From contig CALNAJ010000028.1 in assembly GCA_937874695.1 (NCBI GenBank), positions 186,001 to 250,000 on the forward strand: DNA of 64,000 nucleotides, in the 5' to 3' direction. The notes beneath the pieces are model-generated. The model made no database searches and was not told the DNA's origin. It was given only the letters and a program-made list of their open reading frames with translations. The translations under genes were made by a program, and so were the position numbers. Source of the stretch: an uncultured Lactobacillus sp. (lineage in GTDB: Bacteria; Bacillota; Bacilli; Lactobacillales; Lactobacillaceae). Positions 60,643 to 64,000 of this stretch are shown here, in pieces (the stretch's first letter is position 1; every line of letters begins with the position of its first letter).

Positions 60643-61284
60643 TCATTGTGGCGTATCGTTCAGCTGCCAAGTCATCGTTGACGTGTAGGTTCCACCAAGT
60701 TGCCCTGCTGGTACCGCCAATGAGATTTCGGCTAAACCGTAGTTGGCATCCCAGATACCTAACCCACCTTTAGCAGCGGCACTGTAGACAACCGCGTTGG
60801 TCCCAGTACCGTCAAGCTTAAATGCTGCTGCCGTTGGTGCTGTGGAAGGGTTGCCCGTGTTAGCAGCCGCAATGTCAGGTTCACCCAACGAAAGGACGGC
60901 GCCCTTCAGGATGTCCCCAGCAGCGTCCGTAAACGCCGTATTCTTCACTTGAACGTTCCAGCCACTTGGTAGCCCAGGGTTGGAAACTTCAACTGGATTG
61001 TCCGCCGTCGTTGCGTTATACGTCATATCAAGCTTGCCGTTTGGGGTGGCGTTGGCGCCGAATCCGATATTAGGTGCCGAGTCCAGTGCAATTGTTGCGT
61101 TGGGACTCGTATCGAATTCTGCCGTAGTCGCGGTCGTCTGTGAGGTTGGCCCACTACTACTGCTATCACTAGCGCTACTGGACGTATCGGTCGTTGCCGC
61201 AAAGGCAGGCACTGCACCGATCCCCAGTGCTAAGGCTGCGACACCGCTTAGTAGTGCAGCCTTCTTCATTAACTTTCGAGTCAT
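60643..61284 (-). CDS. Small WxL-domain surface protein
   Basis: A 213-residue exported protein. The signal peptide ends VPAFA-AT. A Ser/Thr-rich linker (about 31-60) precedes a WxL domain whose two motifs are SGWNVQVKN and, at the very end, STMTWQLNDTPQ. It is the first gene of the operon with the DUF916 protein and the lectin-WxL protein. GAGGAG lies eight bases before the ATG. The three proteins probably form one wall-bound complex used in adhesion or polymer binding. Confidence 0.93.
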   Translation of the reverse strand: MTRKLMKKAALLSGVAALALGIGAVPAFAATTDTSSSASDSSSSGPTSQTTATTAEFDTSPNATIALDSAPNIGFGANATPNGKLDMTYNATTADNPVEVSNPGLPSGWNVQVKNTAFTDAAGDILKGAVLSLGEPDIAAANTGNPSTAPTAAAFKLDGTGTNAVVYSAAAKGGLGIWDANYGLAEISLAVPAGQLGGTYTSTMTWQLNDTPQ

Positions 61285-61301
61285 GTTACTCACTCCTCAT
61301 A

Positions 61302-61341
61302 TTTGCTAAATTTGTACCTCCCGATTACCCGTTTTAGCAAA
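61302..61341 (-). promoter_or_regulatory. Inverted repeat in the leader of the WxL operon
   Basis: TTTGCTAAA (61302-61310) is complementary to TTTAGCAAA (61333-61341), 17 bp before the first start. As RNA the stem ends close to the GAGGAG ribosome site and could affect translation; as DNA it could be an operator. Confidence 0.4.
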
Positions 61342-61494
61342 CATAGATGGCCCCGGTAATGGCTAAGCCACCCGTGACGTTACAGACTAAATTATTCCGT
61401 GCTGGCCACCTTGTTCACCAGCCGTCTGTCCGAAGCCGTGTCTTACTTGTCTCTACATGCTTGATTCACTAGATGATGATACCTGGTGGTAAAT

Positions 61495-61523
61495 AAAAAG
61501 GCCAGCTTTTCGCTGACCTTTCG
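61495..61523 (-). terminator. Intrinsic terminator of the 62197 gene
   Basis: AAAGGTCAGC pairs with GCTGGCCTTT around GAAAA, followed by TTATTT. Confidence 0.75.
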
Positions 61524-61534
61524 TACCTAGTCAT

Positions 61535-62197
61535 TTAGTGATGGAACTCGCCCACCGTTAAGTCCCTTAAACCATTCAGCCACTGGGTAGTTTCTTGATC
61601 CGTACCCGCGGTTACCTGGAAACCTAGCGGCGTGAATAACGCTGCTACGGCGGTCCATTGGAGCTGATTGGCAACTAGAAAACTACCTGACAATTGCTGC
61701 CGTTGTTTGGCAGTCACAGGGACCGCGCTGACCGTTAATAAGTTCACCGTCAATTGGTCGGCCAAAAGCTGTTGCCATGCCGGTTCACTGAGGGGTGAAA
61801 CAATCTGAATCGGTGTCGCTAATGGCACGACCGGACCTTCACGTAAGAGCAGTTTTTGCCAGCGCATGGCCTGTCCGGCCAACACACCGTAGAACTGCCA
61901 TGGCACTTGATTGCCAATGCGCTGAAGCGTTGTCGCCGTTAAGGATGCGACGTCCCACTGAACCTGGTCTTCGCCCTGTGCCAACGCCGTTTGGAGCCAT
62001 TCGCTAAAGAATCGCTGTACGGTGGCATCGACGATTGGGGGTAACTTACTCCCTTGCACCAAGTGATACCGACCAAGCAAGAAGTCCTCGACCTGATCCC
62101 AGTCAATGGTCCGGCTGGTTTGTTGCTGTTTGCGCCGCCGAATCTGCCGCAACTGTTTGAGACGACTCGACTTGCCATAATTACCTGGACGACTCAT
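61535..62197 (-). CDS. Hypothetical protein
   Basis: A 220-residue soluble protein that I do not recognise. The first 30 residues are strongly basic (KSSRLKQLRQIRRRKQQQ), as in nucleic-acid-binding tails. The rest is mixed alpha/beta with several Trp and Gln. AAGGGG lies before the ATG at 62197; 20 more residues upstream are possible but lack a site. It has its own terminator and lies between the WxL operon and the permease. No signal peptide or membrane segment is seen. Confidence 0.55.
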   Translation of the reverse strand: MSRPGNYGKSSRLKQLRQIRRRKQQQTSRTIDWDQVEDFLLGRYHLVQGSKLPPIVDATVQRFFSEWLQTALAQGEDQVQWDVASLTATTLQRIGNQVPWQFYGVLAGQAMRWQKLLLREGPVVPLATPIQIVSPLSEPAWQQLLADQLTVNLLTVSAVPVTAKQRQQLSGSFLVANQLQWTAVAALFTPLGFQVTAGTDQETTQWLNGLRDLTVGEFHH

Positions 62198-62384
62198 ATT
62201 TTGCCCCTTTTCCTTCGCTTTTTGACGATAAATTTCGTTGAAATTGCTTAAAATCACACCAAAAATCGATGCAAATTTGGACGCGCTACCAATGAAAATT
62301 GACTGCCCATTTTAGGTAAACATCCGATTAGGCCTAAATTTGATTGAAACACGCTAAACGTATTATAGTCATTTTCAGCTAAAA

Positions 62385-62430
62385 ATAGCCAGCTAATCCA
62401 ACACAAATTGTGTTGTGATTGGCTGACTAT
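62385..62430 (-). terminator. Long terminator after the amino-acid permease and repeat A9
   Basis: A stem with four short blocks (ATAG, CAGC, AATC and CAACACAA on one side, their complements on the other) is followed by TTTTTAG on the minus strand. It closes the transcript that includes repeat A9. Confidence 0.7.
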
Positions 62431-62498
62431 CGGTAATTTTATAGGAACACATAATCCGTCGCTACACTGGTAAATAGCCCCCTCGTTACCGGCTATCG

Positions 62499-62685
62499 TA
62501 GCCGGAGGAGGCCAGAATGCAACCAGCCGTGACCATGACCTTAGCTGGCGTCTTGTGCCAGGTTAGGTCATCGGACGTACTTGAAGACGCTCGAACTTCA
62601 GCGGCTTCAAGTCGAGGTCCAAGACCGCTCTGTGGCTTGGACCGTTCCCCACAGCAGGTGGAATTCTGGCAGCCGCAGGCGACAA
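62499..62685 (-). repeat. Family A structured repeat, copy A9
   Basis: The copy lies 11 bp after the stop of the permease gene, in its sense, and is followed by the terminator at 62385-62430. Stems: GTCCAAG with CTTGGAC and ACTTGAAG with CTTCAAGT. Terminal blocks TCGCCTGCGGCTGCCAG and CCTCCTCCGGCTAC are intact. Confidence 0.9.
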
Positions 62686-62696
62686 TCGTTAGCCAG

Positions 62697-64000
62697 TTAC
62701 AGGGTCTTTTCTTCCTTTTCGCGAGGCTGGTACTTTCTGAAGTAGATGATGGTCATAATGGCCAAGAAGACTACCCCAACCAGGATTGATACCCGCGTCT
62801 CAGGATTCAGGAACATAAAGATCAGCGTAATCGCCAGAAAGACCAGCGTCACGTAGTTCGACCATGGCGCGAATGGCATCTTGAACGGATGGGTGGACAT
62901 TTCTTTTGGATTCTGTTTGCGGAATTCAATTTCACTGATCAGAATCACGAACCACGGTACCATACCGGGCAGGACACTGGAACTGTAAACCATGACGAAG
63001 ATCTGGCTGGCATCCTTGAAGAACATCGGTAAGACCACGTTCAACACGACCCCGATACCGATCCCAATAGAAATCGCGATAACGGCGTATACGGGCACCC
63101 CATGACGATTCAGCAGCGTCACTTTTCGTGGTAACTGCTTCTTTTCCGCCAGGGTAAAGGCCATCCGACTAGCACTGTAAATCCCGGAGTTCGAGCCAGA
63201 CAGTGCGGCCGTAATCACCACGAAGTTGATGATTGAGGCAGCGGCGGTAATCCCAATCTTAGCAAACGTCTGCACGAATGGTGATCCAATCTGATTCAAC
63301 TGGTCCCATGGGTAGATGCTGACGATAACGAAGATGGCCCCAACGTAAAAAATCAGAATTCGAGCAACGGTCGACCGAATCGCCGTCACCAGTGTGTGTT
63401 GGGGATTCTCGGCTTCACCAGCCGTGACCCCAATCAACTCAATTCCTTGATACGATGCCAGCACAATGGCTAACGCGAAAATAAATCCTTTGGCGCCACC
63501 GGTGAAGAATCCGCCGTGCGTCCACAGGTTACTGATCCCGACAGCGTGACCGCCATTCCCAAACCCAAAGAGAATGACCCCCAGGCCGGCAATAATCATC
63601 AGGACAATCGTGACGACTTTGATCAGGGCAAACCAGAATTCCAGCTCCCCAAACATCTTAACCGAAATCAGGTTGGCAATACATAGGAAGGTAATCGCTA
63701 CCAACCCAGGAATCCAATCCGGCAAGTTTGGCCACCAGAAACGGAAGTAGCCACCTAACGCAATCATTTCACTCATCCCCACGACGATGAATTGGAAGAT
63801 ATTACTCCAAGCCGTGAGATACCCAAAGACGGGGTGCATGTATTCAGAAGCAAATGTCGCAAAGGACCCGGTTGTGGGGTGGACGTAGAGCATTTCCCCC
63901 AGGGCCCGCATAATTAAGTATAGGAAAACACCAGAAATAATATAGGCGATGAGGACGGAAGGTCCCGTCCACTTGATTGTGGAACCAGACCCCATAAATA
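62697..64000 (-). CDS. Amino-acid permease (APC superfamily, AAT type), N-terminally truncated
   Basis: The frame runs off the window; 434 residues are present and begin inside the first helix (FMGSGSTIKWTGPS, which normally follows GGAIGTGL). About eleven helices are visible, with family blocks RALGEMLYVHPTTGSF, ASYQGIELIGVTAGEAENP and SGSNSGIYSASRMAF. This is the CycA/proline-permease/GABA-permease-like AAT group; the exact amino acid is not deducible. Only about 20 N-terminal residues are missing. Repeat A9 follows the stop by 11 bp. Confidence 0.93.
   Translation of the reverse strand, partial: FMGSGSTIKWTGPSVLIAYIISGVFLYLIMRALGEMLYVHPTTGSFATFASEYMHPVFGYLTAWSNIFQFIVVGMSEMIALGGYFRFWWPNLPDWIPGLVAITFLCIANLISVKMFGELEFWFALIKVVTIVLMIIAGLGVILFGFGNGGHAVGISNLWTHGGFFTGGAKGFIFALAIVLASYQGIELIGVTAGEAENPQHTLVTAIRSTVARILIFYVGAIFVIVSIYPWDQLNQIGSPFVQTFAKIGITAAASIINFVVITAALSGSNSGIYSASRMAFTLAEKKQLPRKVTLLNRHGVPVYAVIAISIGIGIGVVLNVVLPMFFKDASQIFVMVYSSSVLPGMVPWFVILISEIEFRKQNPKEMSTHPFKMPFAPWSNYVTLVFLAITLIFMFLNPETRVSILVGVVFLAIMTIIYFRKYQPREKEEKTL

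Noticed and set aside
1..64000. CRISPR arrays, tRNA or rRNA genes, prophage and complete insertion sequences
   Set aside because: I looked on both strands for regularly spaced repeats, tRNA-like cloverleaf ends and transposase or integrase motifs and saw none. The dispersed repeats are families A and B only.

Overview
The window looks like chromosome of a heterofermentative-type lactic acid bacterium (Lactobacillaceae; the Levilactobacillus/Lactiplantibacillus side fits best, the genus is inference). The reasons are a roughly balanced base composition, strong AGGAGG-type ribosome binding sites, some TTG/GTG starts, WxL/DUF916 surface proteins, a CopY/CopB pair, a methionine T-box, cre-like sites and a GPH sugar symporter. 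I see no rRNA, tRNA, CRISPR array, prophage or transposase gene.

Layout. 0-9 kb: redox and stress housekeeping (a truncated NAD(P)-binding protein, two aldo/keto reductases, LtrA, DUF2255, a LysR regulator, an acetyltransferase, a CoA-disulfide-reductase-like flavoprotein fused to rhodanese). 9-15 kb: a two-gene FtsX-type ABC exporter and a GPH sugar transporter behind an operator-rich promoter. 15-21 kb: DacA, the copper operon copYB, a FusB-type EF-G-binding protein with a leader peptide, and an EamA exporter. 22-30 kb: two convergent sugar acetyltransferases, a secreted protein, a C69 dipeptidase, a P-type ATPase and an antitoxin/toxin pair. 30-36 kb: a phosphonate-type ABC transporter operon (phnDCEE) ending in a 5'-nucleotidase-like enzyme. 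37-39 kb: a divergent MarR/flavin-reductase pair and a phosphodiesterase. 39-46 kb: an AT-richer polysaccharide operon (GT2-GtrA, a BcsA-like synthase with a PilZ domain, two tandem paralogous membrane proteins). 46-56 kb: a T-box-controlled MetE-like gene, an OpuC-type osmolyte transporter, two quinone oxidoreductases with Lrp and MerR regulators, and an M20 peptidase. 57-62 kb: a WxL surface-complex operon. 62.7-64 kb: a truncated amino-acid permease.

The strongest candidates for undescribed biology are two families of structured intergenic repeats. Family A (about 190-200 bp, nine copies plus a 33-bp solo end) folds into several stems whose pairs change together between copies. Five copies sit 7-26 bp after a stop codon, in the same orientation as the gene and before its intrinsic terminator. 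Family B (about 120-130 bp, three copies) is a nested cloverleaf-like element with compensatory changes in four stems; two copies lie directly after the stop codons of exported surface proteins. A third candidate is the fusB-like gene, which has promoter, 13-residue leader ORF and competing hairpins arranged like a translational attenuator. A fourth is a polysaccharide synthase whose PilZ domain keeps the cyclic-di-GMP binding residues, with no diguanylate cyclase in view.
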